Shown in pieces: positions 33,449 through 42,702 of a stretch of DNA of 45,312 bases (position 1 is its first letter; the number at the start of each line of letters is the position of its first letter). A program made the translations under genes and the position numbers. A model generated the notes under the pieces. It saw nothing but the letters and a program-made list of their open reading frames with translations, ran no database searches and was not told where the DNA came from. Source of the DNA: Bacteroidota bacterium (GTDB lineage Bacteria > Bacteroidota > Ignavibacteria > UBA10030); the NCBI GenBank assembly GCA_015661185.1, contig JACVXU010000003.1, positions 1-45,312 of the forward strand, written 5' to 3'.

Positions 33449-34474
33449 ATGGGCCTCTTTTCTTTGTTTTCTGCAGACATCGCCGTCGATCTCGGCACAG
33501 CTAACACCGTCATATGGATGAAGGGGAAGGGTATTGTGCTCAACGAACCCTCCATTGTCGCATATGACCGCAACACCAAAAAGATTATTGCCATCGGTCA
33601 TGAAGCGCGGGAGATGCTCGGTCGAACCCATCGCGACATTCGCACGATTCGCCCGATGAAGGACGGCGTCATTGCGGACTTTGAGATCGCCGAAGGAATG
33701 CTTCGTGAGTTTATCCGGAAAACCAGTGTTGGGTGGGTGCCCAGCCGGCGTATCGTAGTATCTGTGCCATCGGGGATCACAGAAGTAGAGAAGCGCGCGG
33801 TCCGCGACGCGGCCGAACATGCGGGAGCCAAAGAAGTTCATCTGCTCGCCGAACCAATGGCCTCTGCCATCGGCATCGGGCTCGACGTCGACGCACCGGT
33901 AGGCAACATGGTCGTGGACATCGGCGGGGGAACAACCGAGATCGCAGTGATCGCTCTTTCCGGCATTGTCACTGAAGAATCTGTTCGAGTTGCGGGCGAC
34001 GAAAAGAACAATGCCATCATCCAGTTCTTTAAACGGAACCATAATATTTTGATCGGCGAGCGAACGGCTGAAGCTATTAAATGCGAAGTCGGATCGGCCA
34101 TGCCTTTGAAAGAAGAGATCACGATCCAGGTCAAGGGCCGCGATCTTGTCAACGGTGTCCCCAAGACAACGGAAGTAAGCTCCGTGGAAATTCGAGAAGC
34201 GCTTAACGAGCCCATCGCACAAATCGTTGAGGCGGTCAAAATCACTCTCGAGCGAACTCCACCAGAACTCTCTGCTGATATTCTTGACCGTGGCATCATG
34301 TTGACGGGCGGCGGCGCGTTGCTCAAGGGCCTTGACGAGCGTATACGACTCGAGACGAATCTTCCCGTGCATGTTGCTGAAGATCCTCTGACAGCTGTGG
34401 TGCGCGGTACGGGACGGGTGCTGGAGGACCTCAGGCATTTTTCGAAAGTTCTGATCAAGAGTAAACGGTATTAA
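33449..34474 (+). CDS. mreB: Rod shape-determining actin homologue MreB
   Basis: 341 residues. A cytoplasmic actin-fold ATPase forming filaments that direct lateral wall synthesis. Visible: phosphate-1 loop DIAVDLGTANT (10-20), SVPSGITEVEKRAV, phosphate-2 loop VDIGGGTTEIAV, and adenosine motif LTGGGALLKGLDERI. The N-terminus MGLFSLFSADIAVDLG fits the membrane-binding amphipathic start. No SD precedes the ATG, unlike neighbouring genes. First of the elongasome genes, after purH. Confidence 0.96.
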   Translation: MGLFSLFSADIAVDLGTANTVIWMKGKGIVLNEPSIVAYDRNTKKIIAIGHEAREMLGRTHRDIRTIRPMKDGVIADFEIAEGMLREFIRKTSVGWVPSRRIVVSVPSGITEVEKRAVRDAAEHAGAKEVHLLAEPMASAIGIGLDVDAPVGNMVVDIGGGTTEIAVIALSGIVTEESVRVAGDEKNNAIIQFFKRNHNILIGERTAEAIKCEVGSAMPLKEEITIQVKGRDLVNGVPKTTEVSSVEIREALNEPIAQIVEAVKITLERTPPELSADILDRGIMLTGGGALLKGLDERIRLETNLPVHVAEDPLTAVVRGTGRVLEDLRHFSKVLIKSKRY

Positions 34475-34562
34475 GCCGTGCCCTCTCGGCCCGTCGATAT
34501 AGAGTACGAGCCCTCTTCCCGCCTGCGATGGCTCCTCCCTGACAGAACACACAACGAGCGGC

Positions 34563-35402
34563 ATGTTCAAACGCATCTATAATCTCGCGCTTGTCTTCAA
34601 GGAGTACGCTGTCCTGTCTGTGCTCCTCGTTGTCTCGCTCATCCTCATGGCGCTCGGTGACAACGCGCAGCTGCGTCATGTCCGGGGTGTAGCGACGGTG
34701 GCATTCGGCGTTGTGCAGGAACAACTTTCCTTTATTCCCCGCTATTTCGGGTTGCGCGGCGAGAACGACATTCTGCGCCGCATGAATGTTGACCTCGCCG
34801 ACGAAGCAAGCCAGTTGCGTGAAGCGAGACAAGAGAATGACCGACTCAAGAAACTGATCGGCTTGAGGGAATCGTACCGTTACCCCGTGATTGCCGGCAA
34901 GGTCATCAGCAAGAATCTGACCCTGCTTCGCAACACCATCACGCTCAACGTCGGAAAGTTCAACGGCGTACTTCCCCATATGCCTGTTGTCGGTGACGGT
35001 GGCCTCGTCGGCATTGTATCAAGCGTGAACGACCATTACTCCGTCGTGCGGATTTTGCTCAACACGGATTTCCGCGCCAGTGCAAAACTCGAACGCAGCC
35101 GCGTGGATGGCATCCTCGCCTGGGACGGCAACAATTTGATTCTTGGCAACGTTGCGAAAACTCTCGATGTGATGGCCGGCGATACGGTCATCACCTCCGA
35201 CTACAGCAGTACGTACCCCCCGAATATCCGAGTTGGCGTCGTACAAGAAGTGAGCGAACAGCAGGGTTCCTTGTTTAAGGCGGTCTATGTTTCACCAGGC
35301 GTGAATTTTGTGAGACTGGAGGAAGTGTTCGTTCTATTATACCTCCCCGACTCCGAGCGGCTGGATCTGGAGCAACCCGCGCCGCAGAAAACAAGACGCT
35401 GA
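34563..35402 (+). CDS. mreC: Rod shape-determining protein MreC
   Basis: 279 residues: one N-terminal transmembrane helix (AVLSVLLVVSLILMALG, about 15-31), a coiled coil (about 65-105, ENDILRRMNVDLADEASQLR and following), then the two six-stranded barrels of MreC with GGLVGIVSSVNDHYSVVRILL and GDTVITSDYSSTYPPNIRVG. The periplasmic scaffold links MreB to PBP2 and RodA. 88 bases after mreB. MreD is not next: the thr genes intervene. Confidence 0.94.
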   Translation: MFKRIYNLALVFKEYAVLSVLLVVSLILMALGDNAQLRHVRGVATVAFGVVQEQLSFIPRYFGLRGENDILRRMNVDLADEASQLREARQENDRLKKLIGLRESYRYPVIAGKVISKNLTLLRNTITLNVGKFNGVLPHMPVVGDGGLVGIVSSVNDHYSVVRILLNTDFRASAKLERSRVDGILAWDGNNLILGNVAKTLDVMAGDTVITSDYSSTYPPNIRVGVVQEVSEQQGSLFKAVYVSPGVNFVRLEEVFVLLYLPDSERLDLEQPAPQKTRR

Positions 35403-35450
35403 CCTGCAAGAAGAAATTCACTGCTTCACTCAACGATACTGGATTGCTCT

Positions 35451-37913
35451 ATGAAAGTACTCAAGTTTGGCGGCTCGTCAGTCGCCGATCCCAAGCGCAT
35501 TCGCTCTGTAGCACAAATAGTGTTGAGCGCCGCAAAACGGGATCGTGTTGTTATCGTTGTTTCCGCTTTTCAGGGAATCACCAATCAGTTGCTACACTGT
35601 GCCCGCATTGCCGAAAAAGGGGATGCCGGCTATCAGCAGGTCTATGATCAGATTGCACACAAGCATCGAGAGTCGATCGATGCTCTCCTCAAAAAGGGTA
35701 GACGCAAGAGCACGCTGGCTGCCGTTGAGGAGCTTCTGGATGAACTCCAAAACGTTCTCCATGGAATTTCCCTTCTCCGTGACTGTCCACCCAGGGCGCT
35801 CGATCTGACCGCCAGTTTCGGTGAGCGGCTCTCCGCTTTGATCATCGCAGCCTATCTGGAGCAGTTGCACCCTTCTCTCTTTGTCGATGCGCGCCAGTTT
35901 ACCATCACCGACGATCAGTTTACGCACGCGGCGGTGCTCTTCGATCAAACAAACAGAAAAATTCGTTCCTACTTCAGCAGGCTCCTGCGCAAAGGGAGCC
36001 CGGCTGTCATCCCGGTCGTAACGGGATTTGTCGGCGCAACAGAGGATGGTCGCACGACGACCATCGGTCGCAATGGATCGGATTACACCGCTGCCATCGT
36101 GGGGGCGGCGCTGAACGCATCGCTCATCGAAATCTGGACCGACGTCGACGGCATCCTGAGTGCAGACCCTCGCGCTGTCCCATCGGCATTCGTGCTTTCT
36201 CAGATGTCCTATGAAGAAGCGATGGAGTTGTCCTATTTTGGCGCGAAGGTTCTCCACCCTGCAACAATCGCTCCAGCTGTCGCGAAGAAGATCCCCATCG
36301 ACATAAAGAATACATTGAATCCCACGGCACCTGGCACCCGCATTTCAGAAAAAGCGGAAAATTGGGAGGGTGCTGCGAAGGGAATCGCGTCTGTTGACGA
36401 CATAGCGTTGATGACCTTGCGCGGCATGGGCATGGTGGGTGTTCCCGGTACAGCAGAGCGCCTGTTCCGTTGCCTTGCATCTCATCGTGTGAATGTGATC
36501 CTCATCTCGCAGGCTTCGTCCGAGCATACGATCTGTTTCGCGGTGATCACGTCCGACATCACGGCTGCCCGACGGGCCGTCGCCGGTGAGTTTCACTACG
36601 AACTCCAGAGCAAGCTGACGTCACTCGATGAAAAATCAAACCAGACCATCGTGGCAATTGTCGGGGAAGGAATGAAGGGGGCACCCGGGGTGGCGGGGAA
36701 GGTCTTCCAGGCTCTTGGTCGAAACAGCATAAACGTCTCCGCGATCGCACAGGGAGCTTCCGAGCGCAACATTTCGTTCGTCATCGATTCCGCGCAGAAG
36801 AATCGCGCTTTGAATGTCATTCACGAAGCGTTCTTCGAGAAGAACAAACACCTGGCTGTCATTGTCGTTGGCGTTGGAAACATCGGCGCAGCCCTGCTCC
36901 GTCAGCTTCACCAGCAGCGAACGTTTCTCTTGTCCCAGGGATACGACGTCCATGTCTGTGGTATCGCCAACAGCAAGCGGTATATCCTGGACGCGGGGGG
37001 AATCGATCTTACGGCGTGGAGCGAGAAACTCCATCGGTCGCAACGAAAAATGTCTCCTGGTGAATTTGCACGCCAGATAGCCCGACTCGAGTTCGTCAAC
37101 GCTGTACTTGTGGATTGCACTGCCAGCTCGGACGTGGTGGATGCATATCCTGAGTTTGTCAACGCCAATCTGCACATCGTCACGCCAAATAAGAAGGCAA
37201 ATGTCCTGCCGTGGAAGCGTTACAGCTCGCTGATGGATCTTATGAAGAGCCGTCAGAAACATTTCCTGTATGAAGCCAATGTCGGTGCCGGTCTGCCCGT
37301 GATTTCGACACTGAGCGATCTCATCGCCAGTGGTGATCAAATTGTGAAAGTCGAGGGCGTTTTCTCGGGCACGTTGAGCTATCTCTTCAACCATTTCGAC
37401 GGGGGCAAACCCTTCAGCGAGTTTGTTCGTGAGGCACACCAATTGGGGTTTACGGAGCCGGATCCGCGCGAAGACCTGTCGGGTGGCGACGTTGCACGCA
37501 AGCTGCTGATTCTCGCGCGCCATCTTGGGGTGAAACTGGATATGAAAGATATTCGGGTCGATAATTTAGTTCCACCCTCGTTACGTAAGGGCTCTTTCTC
37601 GGACGATTTCTTCACACGGTTTGCCCGGTTTGACTCCGCTGTTCAGCGACGACTTCGGAAAGCCCGAACGCGCGGTACAGTTCTTCGATATGTTGGGACG
37701 CTGCGAGGTCGCGAGGCTTCAGCAGAATTGAAAGAGGTTCCGATGGATCACCCCTTCGCAGGAACAAAGGGAAGCGACAACATCATTGCTATCACGACGC
37801 ACCGCTATTCACGCACCCCTCTTGTTGTTCAGGGTCCAGGAGCAGGAGCTGACGTCACGGCGATGGGAGTATTCTCCGATATTCTCAAGCTCCTTCATTA
37901 TCTCCCATATTGA
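35451..37913 (+). CDS. thrA: Bifunctional aspartate kinase / homoserine dehydrogenase
   Basis: 820 residues, the normal size of the fused enzyme. The kinase half (1 to about 300) starts KVLKFGGSSVADPKRI and contains TASFGERLSA and TTIGRNGSDYTAAI. Two ACT regulatory segments (about 315-465) include GMGMVGVPGTAERLF and GEGMKGAPGVAGKVF, likely sites of threonine feedback. The dehydrogenase half (about 470-820) has the nucleotide loop VVGVGNIGAALLRQL, NKKANVLPW, and the family signature GTLSYLFNHFDGGKPFSEFV through LGFTEPDPREDLSGGDVARK. It catalyses the first and third steps of the aspartate pathway to threonine and methionine. First of thrABC; no SD visible at the ATG. Confidence 0.96.
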   Translation: MKVLKFGGSSVADPKRIRSVAQIVLSAAKRDRVVIVVSAFQGITNQLLHCARIAEKGDAGYQQVYDQIAHKHRESIDALLKKGRRKSTLAAVEELLDELQNVLHGISLLRDCPPRALDLTASFGERLSALIIAAYLEQLHPSLFVDARQFTITDDQFTHAAVLFDQTNRKIRSYFSRLLRKGSPAVIPVVTGFVGATEDGRTTTIGRNGSDYTAAIVGAALNASLIEIWTDVDGILSADPRAVPSAFVLSQMSYEEAMELSYFGAKVLHPATIAPAVAKKIPIDIKNTLNPTAPGTRISEKAENWEGAAKGIASVDDIALMTLRGMGMVGVPGTAERLFRCLASHRVNVILISQASSEHTICFAVITSDITAARRAVAGEFHYELQSKLTSLDEKSNQTIVAIVGEGMKGAPGVAGKVFQALGRNSINVSAIAQGASERNISFVIDSAQKNRALNVIHEAFFEKNKHLAVIVVGVGNIGAALLRQLHQQRTFLLSQGYDVHVCGIANSKRYILDAGGIDLTAWSEKLHRSQRKMSPGEFARQIARLEFVNAVLVDCTASSDVVDAYPEFVNANLHIVTPNKKANVLPWKRYSSLMDLMKSRQKHFLYEANVGAGLPVISTLSDLIASGDQIVKVEGVFSGTLSYLFNHFDGGKPFSEFVREAHQLGFTEPDPREDLSGGDVARKLLILARHLGVKLDMKDIRVDNLVPPSLRKGSFSDDFFTRFARFDSAVQRRLRKARTRGTVLRYVGTLRGREASAELKEVPMDHPFAGTKGSDNIIAITTHRYSRTPLVVQGPGAGADVTAMGVFSDILKLLHYLPY

Positions 37914-37994
37914 GTTGTATCACGCTGTCGTCTGAGAGCCGGAGAAACTGGCCGGAACGCACAGAGGACTTCACAAATCCACCATCGAGCAGTT

Positions 37995-38942
37995 ATGATC
38001 CCACGGTCGGTCAAAACGTTTGCACCTGCGACAATTTCCAATCTCGGCCCCGGATTCGACGTCCTGGGGGTCGCGGTACATGCACCGGGGGACTTTGTCC
38101 TCGCGAGCCGCCAGAAAGAACGCGGTCTTTCGTTCTCTGTGAAGACTGATCAGACTCATGTTCCGCAAGATCCGGAGAGAAACGTTGCGGCGTACGTCGC
38201 ACAGTTGATGCTTCGGGAACTGAAACCTTCATTTGGCGTTCAGATGATCCTGCAAAAGTCCATGCCCATCGGGTCGGGGCTCGGAAGCTCTGCTGCGAGC
38301 AGCGTCGCTGCAGCAATGGCCGTCAACGAGCTGCTCCCGAAGCCGCTCAAGAAATCCAAGCTGTTAAGGTTTGCCCTGGAGGGTGAACTGTTTGCCTGCG
38401 GTTCTCTGCACGCGGATAATGCAGCCCCATCCTTGTTCGGAGGGGGGTGCCTCATTCGGAGTTATGATCCTCTCGATGTTGTTCCCATCACGATCGACAG
38501 TTCTCTTGTCTGGATCGTCGTTCATCCTCACGTTGTTGTTCTTACCAAGAAGGCCCGAGCGATTTTACCGCGGAGCATACCGTTGTGCTCGGCAGTTCGC
38601 CAGTGGGGAAATGTTGCGGGTCTTGTCCTGGGCCTTGCTCGTGGAGATCGGGATCTGATCAAGCGTTCGGTAGAAGATGTAATCATGGAGCCCGCCCGCG
38701 CCCGGCTCATCCCGGGATTTGACGACGTGAAGCGGGCAGCCTTGAAAGCGGGAGCGCTGGGATGTTCGATCTCCGGATCCGGTCCTTCCGTCTTTTCGAT
38801 TGCACCCTCCATGCGGGCAGCGCGGATTATCAGCACGGCAATGACAACATCATTTCGCCGAGCAGCCGGTGTGAGTAGTGACGTCTTCATCTCTCGCACC
38901 AACCTTTGCGGCGCGAATGTCGTGTGGAGAAAAGACGCATGA
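37995..38942 (+). CDS. thrB: Homoserine kinase
   Basis: 315 residues, GHMP kinase family. The N-terminus VKTFAPATISNLGPGFDVLG is characteristic of ThrB. The ATP loop PIGSGLGSSAASSVAAA lies near 90-106, and the C-terminal glycine motif GCSISGSGPSVFSI near 257-270. It phosphorylates homoserine for ThrC. It follows thrA by 81 bases and overlaps thrC by 4 bases (ATGA), implying translational coupling. Confidence 0.94.
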   Translation: MIPRSVKTFAPATISNLGPGFDVLGVAVHAPGDFVLASRQKERGLSFSVKTDQTHVPQDPERNVAAYVAQLMLRELKPSFGVQMILQKSMPIGSGLGSSAASSVAAAMAVNELLPKPLKKSKLLRFALEGELFACGSLHADNAAPSLFGGGCLIRSYDPLDVVPITIDSSLVWIVVHPHVVVLTKKARAILPRSIPLCSAVRQWGNVAGLVLGLARGDRDLIKRSVEDVIMEPARARLIPGFDDVKRAALKAGALGCSISGSGPSVFSIAPSMRAARIISTAMTTSFRRAAGVSSDVFISRTNLCGANVVWRKDA

Positions 38943-40255
38943 GATTTCGCTCGATTCTCGGCCAGAGCTCCTCGGTGAGTTTTCGCGAAGCGCTTTTCCA
39001 CGGCCTTGCGCCTGATGGAAGTCTGTACATCCCGGAGAGCATTCCACTGCTTAAAGCGCAACCTGCAGACCGCGGGATCACGCATCGGTTTCCCGACATT
39101 GCAACGGAAGTGCTGAGTGCGTTCATTGACGACCTGCCGACAGAGGAAATCCACAGCATCGCCGAACGGGCGTTCAGCTTCCCGATCCCGCTTGTCAAGC
39201 TGGAGCAGAATTTGTTTCTCCTTGAGTTGTTTCATGGCCCAACCCTCGCTTTCAAAGATATTGGGGCTCGCTTCATGGCCCGCGCACTGTCGTACTTTCT
39301 GGAACGCGAAGAACGGGATCTGACAATCGCTGTCGCAACTTCCGGTGACACCGGCAGCGCCGTGGCACACGGTTTTTTCAATGTTCCCAACATTTCCGTC
39401 TTTGTTTTTTACCCGTCCGGCAAGATCAGCCGCCTGCAGGAGCAGCAAATGACCACACTGGGGGGAAATATTCACGCTGTCGAGGTAGAAGGAACTTTTG
39501 ATGACTGTCAGCACCTCGTGAAGCGTGCGTTGGGAGACAGAGACCTGGTGCTGGCCAGGAATCTCACGACGGCAAACTCGATCAATCTTGGCAGGCTCCT
39601 TCCACAGGTAACGTACTATTTTTGGGCTACGCATCTACTCCAGCAAGCCATTGGGAGTGCGGGTCAACCGGGCACAGGATCTGTCGTCAGCGTACCGAGT
39701 GGAAATTTCGGGAACCTGACGGCCTCGGTTTACTCCAAACGCATGGGTGCGCCCATAACGAGATTTATTTCTGCAAGTAACGCGAACGAAGTAGTGCCGG
39801 AGTATTTCAAGACTGGAATATTCCGGCCGCGCCCTTCCCTTCAAACGTTTTCCAATGCGATGGATGTCGGAAACCCGAGTAACTTCGCGCGCCTTCAGGC
39901 GTTGTATGGAGACAATCTTCACGAAATGCAGCGAGAGATCGCTGCGGTCAGTGTCACGGATGGTGAGACGCTCGATGAGATGCGCCGCACATACCAACAG
40001 AGTGGCTATGTGCTCGATCCACACACAGCGGTCGGTGTGGCGGCCTCACGCAAGTCCCAATCATCGGGATCCCCCTCCAAACCAACGGTTGTCGTGGCAA
40101 CGGCCCACCCCGCGAAGTTTCCCGAGGTCGTAGCCAGAGCCCTGAATACGACCATACCAGTTCCCCATCAACTCGAAGATGCCTTGCAACGCCCGAAGCA
40201 CAGCATTCAGATCCCTGCAGATTACATGCGCGTGAGAGAACTCTTGCTTTCGTGA
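38939..40255 (+). CDS. thrC: Threonine synthase
   Basis: 438 residues from ATG 38939, which overlaps the thrB stop (ATGA) and has GGAGA eight bases upstream. An earlier in-frame start at 38906 adds 11 basic residues and is not preferred. PLP-dependent fold type II enzyme: cofactor Lys106 in FHGPTLAFKDIGARFM, phosphate loop ATSGDTGSAVAHG, and VPSGNFGNLTASVY. It converts O-phosphohomoserine to threonine. It completes the pathway module inserted between mreC and mreD. Confidence 0.95.
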   Translation: MRFRSILGQSSSVSFREALFHGLAPDGSLYIPESIPLLKAQPADRGITHRFPDIATEVLSAFIDDLPTEEIHSIAERAFSFPIPLVKLEQNLFLLELFHGPTLAFKDIGARFMARALSYFLEREERDLTIAVATSGDTGSAVAHGFFNVPNISVFVFYPSGKISRLQEQQMTTLGGNIHAVEVEGTFDDCQHLVKRALGDRDLVLARNLTTANSINLGRLLPQVTYYFWATHLLQQAIGSAGQPGTGSVVSVPSGNFGNLTASVYSKRMGAPITRFISASNANEVVPEYFKTGIFRPRPSLQTFSNAMDVGNPSNFARLQALYGDNLHEMQREIAAVSVTDGETLDEMRRTYQQSGYVLDPHTAVGVAASRKSQSSGSPSKPTVVVATAHPAKFPEVVARALNTTIPVPHQLEDALQRPKHSIQIPADYMRVRELLLS

Positions 40256-40332
40256 TCAGTTCTGCTTCAAGAAATTGCTTCTCGCTTGATTTCTCAATAA
40301 GTTTTGTCAGAAGATTCGAAGAAAGCTCTTGC

Positions 40333-40830
40333 ATGGAACATTACACCCGGTCGGCGCTCGCTGTTTTGGCCCTATTGCTGCTGCAAACCACCTTTGTGCC
40401 CTTTCTCTCCATTGGCGGATTCCTCCCCGATCCCCTTCTTCTATGGGTCGTGTATGTTGCCATCAGGCGCGGCCAGATGGAGGCGACCATCACCGGATTT
40501 CTCGTTGGGCTGCTGCAAGACGCAGTATCTATGCAGTTCTTCGGGTTGAGTGCATTGACGAAAACTATCGCTGGATTCGTCGCAGGATATTTCTTCAATG
40601 ATAACAACACAGAACAGACCCTGGGATCGTACCGATTTCTGACGATTCTTTTTCTGTCCTCCTTTGTCCACAACATCGTCTACTATGGGATTTTCCTGCA
40701 GGGCATCCAGGATTCCGTCTTTTCGACGATGATTGGATTCAGCCTCGCCACGAGCCTCTACACGGTGGTGGTGGGTGTGTTTCCAATGTTCACGTTTGTT
40801 CGCAAGTACCGTTTTTCACAATCATTATGA
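40333..40830 (+). CDS. mreD: Rod shape-determining protein MreD
   Basis: 165 residues from ATG 40333, with about five transmembrane helices (ALAVLALLLLQTTFVPFLSI, LLLWVVYVAI, ATITGFLVGLLQDAV, FLTILFLSSFVHNIVYYGIFL, ATSLYTVVVGVFPMF). The signature FLVGLLQDAVSMQFFGLSAL matches the 'GLLqD' motif of MreD. The frame extends to a GTG at 40252 that overlaps the thrC stop, but the added residues are not MreD-like, so the inner ATG is preferred; its SD is weak. It overlaps mrdA by 4 bases. Confidence 0.88.
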   Translation: MEHYTRSALAVLALLLLQTTFVPFLSIGGFLPDPLLLWVVYVAIRRGQMEATITGFLVGLLQDAVSMQFFGLSALTKTIAGFVAGYFFNDNNTEQTLGSYRFLTILFLSSFVHNIVYYGIFLQGIQDSVFSTMIGFSLATSLYTVVVGVFPMFTFVRKYRFSQSL

Positions 40831-42659
40831 TTCACGACGAACACTTCGGTTCCCCGGAGCGGCGCAGAACCCTCATCATTGTTGTCTTTGTGATGTTCGC
40901 CATGCTGATGCTGAGATTGTATCAGCTTCAGTTGTTGTACCATGTGGAGCTTGACAAGAAGTCGGAAGAGAACAGCGTCCGCGCTCTGGTCAAGGACCCC
41001 GTCCGCGGGTACCTGTATGACCGTTATGGAAAGCTCTTCGTTGACGTCGGACCATCGTACTCTGTCACTCTTGTTCCGGCTGAGTTTGAAAAACGCAACA
41101 TTGCACTCCTCTCGTCTATCCTGCAGATGGAACCTCAGACGCTTGAAGAGCGCATCGCGCGGGCGCGAGCCTATTCTCCCTTTCTGCCCGCCCGCATCAA
41201 GCGCGATGTCGACATGAGAACGCTCGCAGCCATCGAGGAGAACTTTACCACTTTCCGCGGGGTCTCGTTTCAGGTTGAGTCGAAGCGCGTGTACCCCACG
41301 AAAGCGCATGCATCACACCTTCTGGGCTATCGTCGCGAAATCTCTGACGCTCAGCTTTCGGAAACAGACGAGTACTACAGACCCGGGGACCTTGTTGGCG
41401 TCGCCGGGCTGGAAGCCCGTTATGAGTCTTTGCTCAGAGGGACAAAAGGATTTGAATATGTCTCGGTCAACTCAAAAGGACAAATCATAGGAAGTTTCGA
41501 GGACGGCAAGAGGAATGTGGAACCGAAAGAGGGTTTTGACCTCCTTCTCAGTATCGATGTCGGTCTGCAGGCGCTCGCTGAGTCGTTGATGACTACCTAC
41601 AGCGGGGCGATCGTGGCTATGGATCCAAACGGCGGTGGTCTTCTGGCCCTCGTCAGCAAACCCGACTACGATCCATCAATCATGAGCGGTGTGACACCGG
41701 CTGATCTCTGGTCCGAGCTCCAGTCCAATCCGACGAAACCGCTCTACAACCGCGCCACCCTCACCCGTTACCCCCCGGGCTCAACGTTTAAGATGGTTCT
41801 TGCTGCAGCGGCGCTACAGGAAGGAATTATTGACGAAAACTATCGAATTCACTGTACCGGTGGATTCCGCTTCGGCAACAGGGTGTTCAAGGACCTACAT
41901 GTCCATGGTTCTGTGAACGTGGTTGAGGCAATTCAGAAATCATGCAACGTTTTCTTCTACCAGCTGATGCTGAAAGTCGGATTTGATACATGGACCGAAT
42001 ACGGCCGCCGCTTCGGTTTCGGACAAACAAGCAATACCGACACAGGAGAAGAAACAACGGGACTCTTGCCTTCGACCGAGTACTATGATTCACGGTATGG
42101 CAAAGGCAAGTGGACGCAGGGTTTTCTCCTCAGCCTTGCGATTGGTCAGGGGGAAGTCGGCGTTTCGCCATTACAGATGGCCCGCTACGCCGCGGCACTG
42201 GCTAATGGAGGAACGGTATATAGGCCTCACGCTGTGGAGCTTGTTCGAAACAAGGAAACGAAGAAGATCGAGCCCATCCCGCGCGATTCCAGTCTCGTTG
42301 GTTTGTCTCCGCACGTGATGGGGTTGATCCGGGAAGGCCTGCTGCGTGTCGTCCAATCCCCTGGCGGCACCGGCGCTCTTGCCCGCGTTCAGGGCATTCT
42401 TTCGGCCGGCAAGACCGGTACGGCGGAGAACACGCACGGAAAAGACCACGCTTGGTATATCGGCTTCGCCCCATTCGACAACCCTAAAATTGCAGTCGTC
42501 GTGATGCTTGAGAACTCCGGGTTTGGCGGCGCGAAGGCGGCGCCACTCGCGGGCATGATTATGGAAAAGTACTTGTATGGCGAGTTGATACGAAACAAGC
42601 CGAAACCCGTCCCGGTGCAAAAGACCGTGGCCAGAACAATGACCCCGGTAACCGATTAG
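40827..42659 (+). CDS. mrdA: Penicillin-binding protein 2 (elongasome transpeptidase)
   Basis: 610 residues: short cytoplasmic tail, one transmembrane helix (LIIVVFVMFAMLMLRLYQLQ, 16-35), PBP dimerisation/pedestal domain (about 50-230, including DPVRGYLYDRYGK), and transpeptidase domain with Ser319 in STFK, SCN at 372-374 and KTGTAE at 529-534. It cross-links lateral peptidoglycan together with RodA. Starts within the mreD stop (ATGA) without SD, so it is probably coupled. The tail after about 590 is rich in Lys/Pro. Confidence 0.95.
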   Translation: MIHDEHFGSPERRRTLIIVVFVMFAMLMLRLYQLQLLYHVELDKKSEENSVRALVKDPVRGYLYDRYGKLFVDVGPSYSVTLVPAEFEKRNIALLSSILQMEPQTLEERIARARAYSPFLPARIKRDVDMRTLAAIEENFTTFRGVSFQVESKRVYPTKAHASHLLGYRREISDAQLSETDEYYRPGDLVGVAGLEARYESLLRGTKGFEYVSVNSKGQIIGSFEDGKRNVEPKEGFDLLLSIDVGLQALAESLMTTYSGAIVAMDPNGGGLLALVSKPDYDPSIMSGVTPADLWSELQSNPTKPLYNRATLTRYPPGSTFKMVLAAAALQEGIIDENYRIHCTGGFRFGNRVFKDLHVHGSVNVVEAIQKSCNVFFYQLMLKVGFDTWTEYGRRFGFGQTSNTDTGEETTGLLPSTEYYDSRYGKGKWTQGFLLSLAIGQGEVGVSPLQMARYAAALANGGTVYRPHAVELVRNKETKKIEPIPRDSSLVGLSPHVMGLIREGLLRVVQSPGGTGALARVQGILSAGKTGTAENTHGKDHAWYIGFAPFDNPKIAVVVMLENSGFGGAKAAPLAGMIMEKYLYGELIRNKPKPVPVQKTVARTMTPVTD

Positions 42660-42702
42660 ATGATCGCCGTACGAGCATTGAGGATTTGGCGCGAGGAGGT
42701 TT

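Noticed and set aside
33437-34576. 379-codon minus-strand frame opposite mreB
   Set aside because: Shadow of mreB, which is unmistakable; the antisense product has no recognisable feature.
38528-39634. 368-codon minus-strand frame opposite thrB/thrC
   Set aside because: Shadow frame arising from codon bias of two clear threonine genes.
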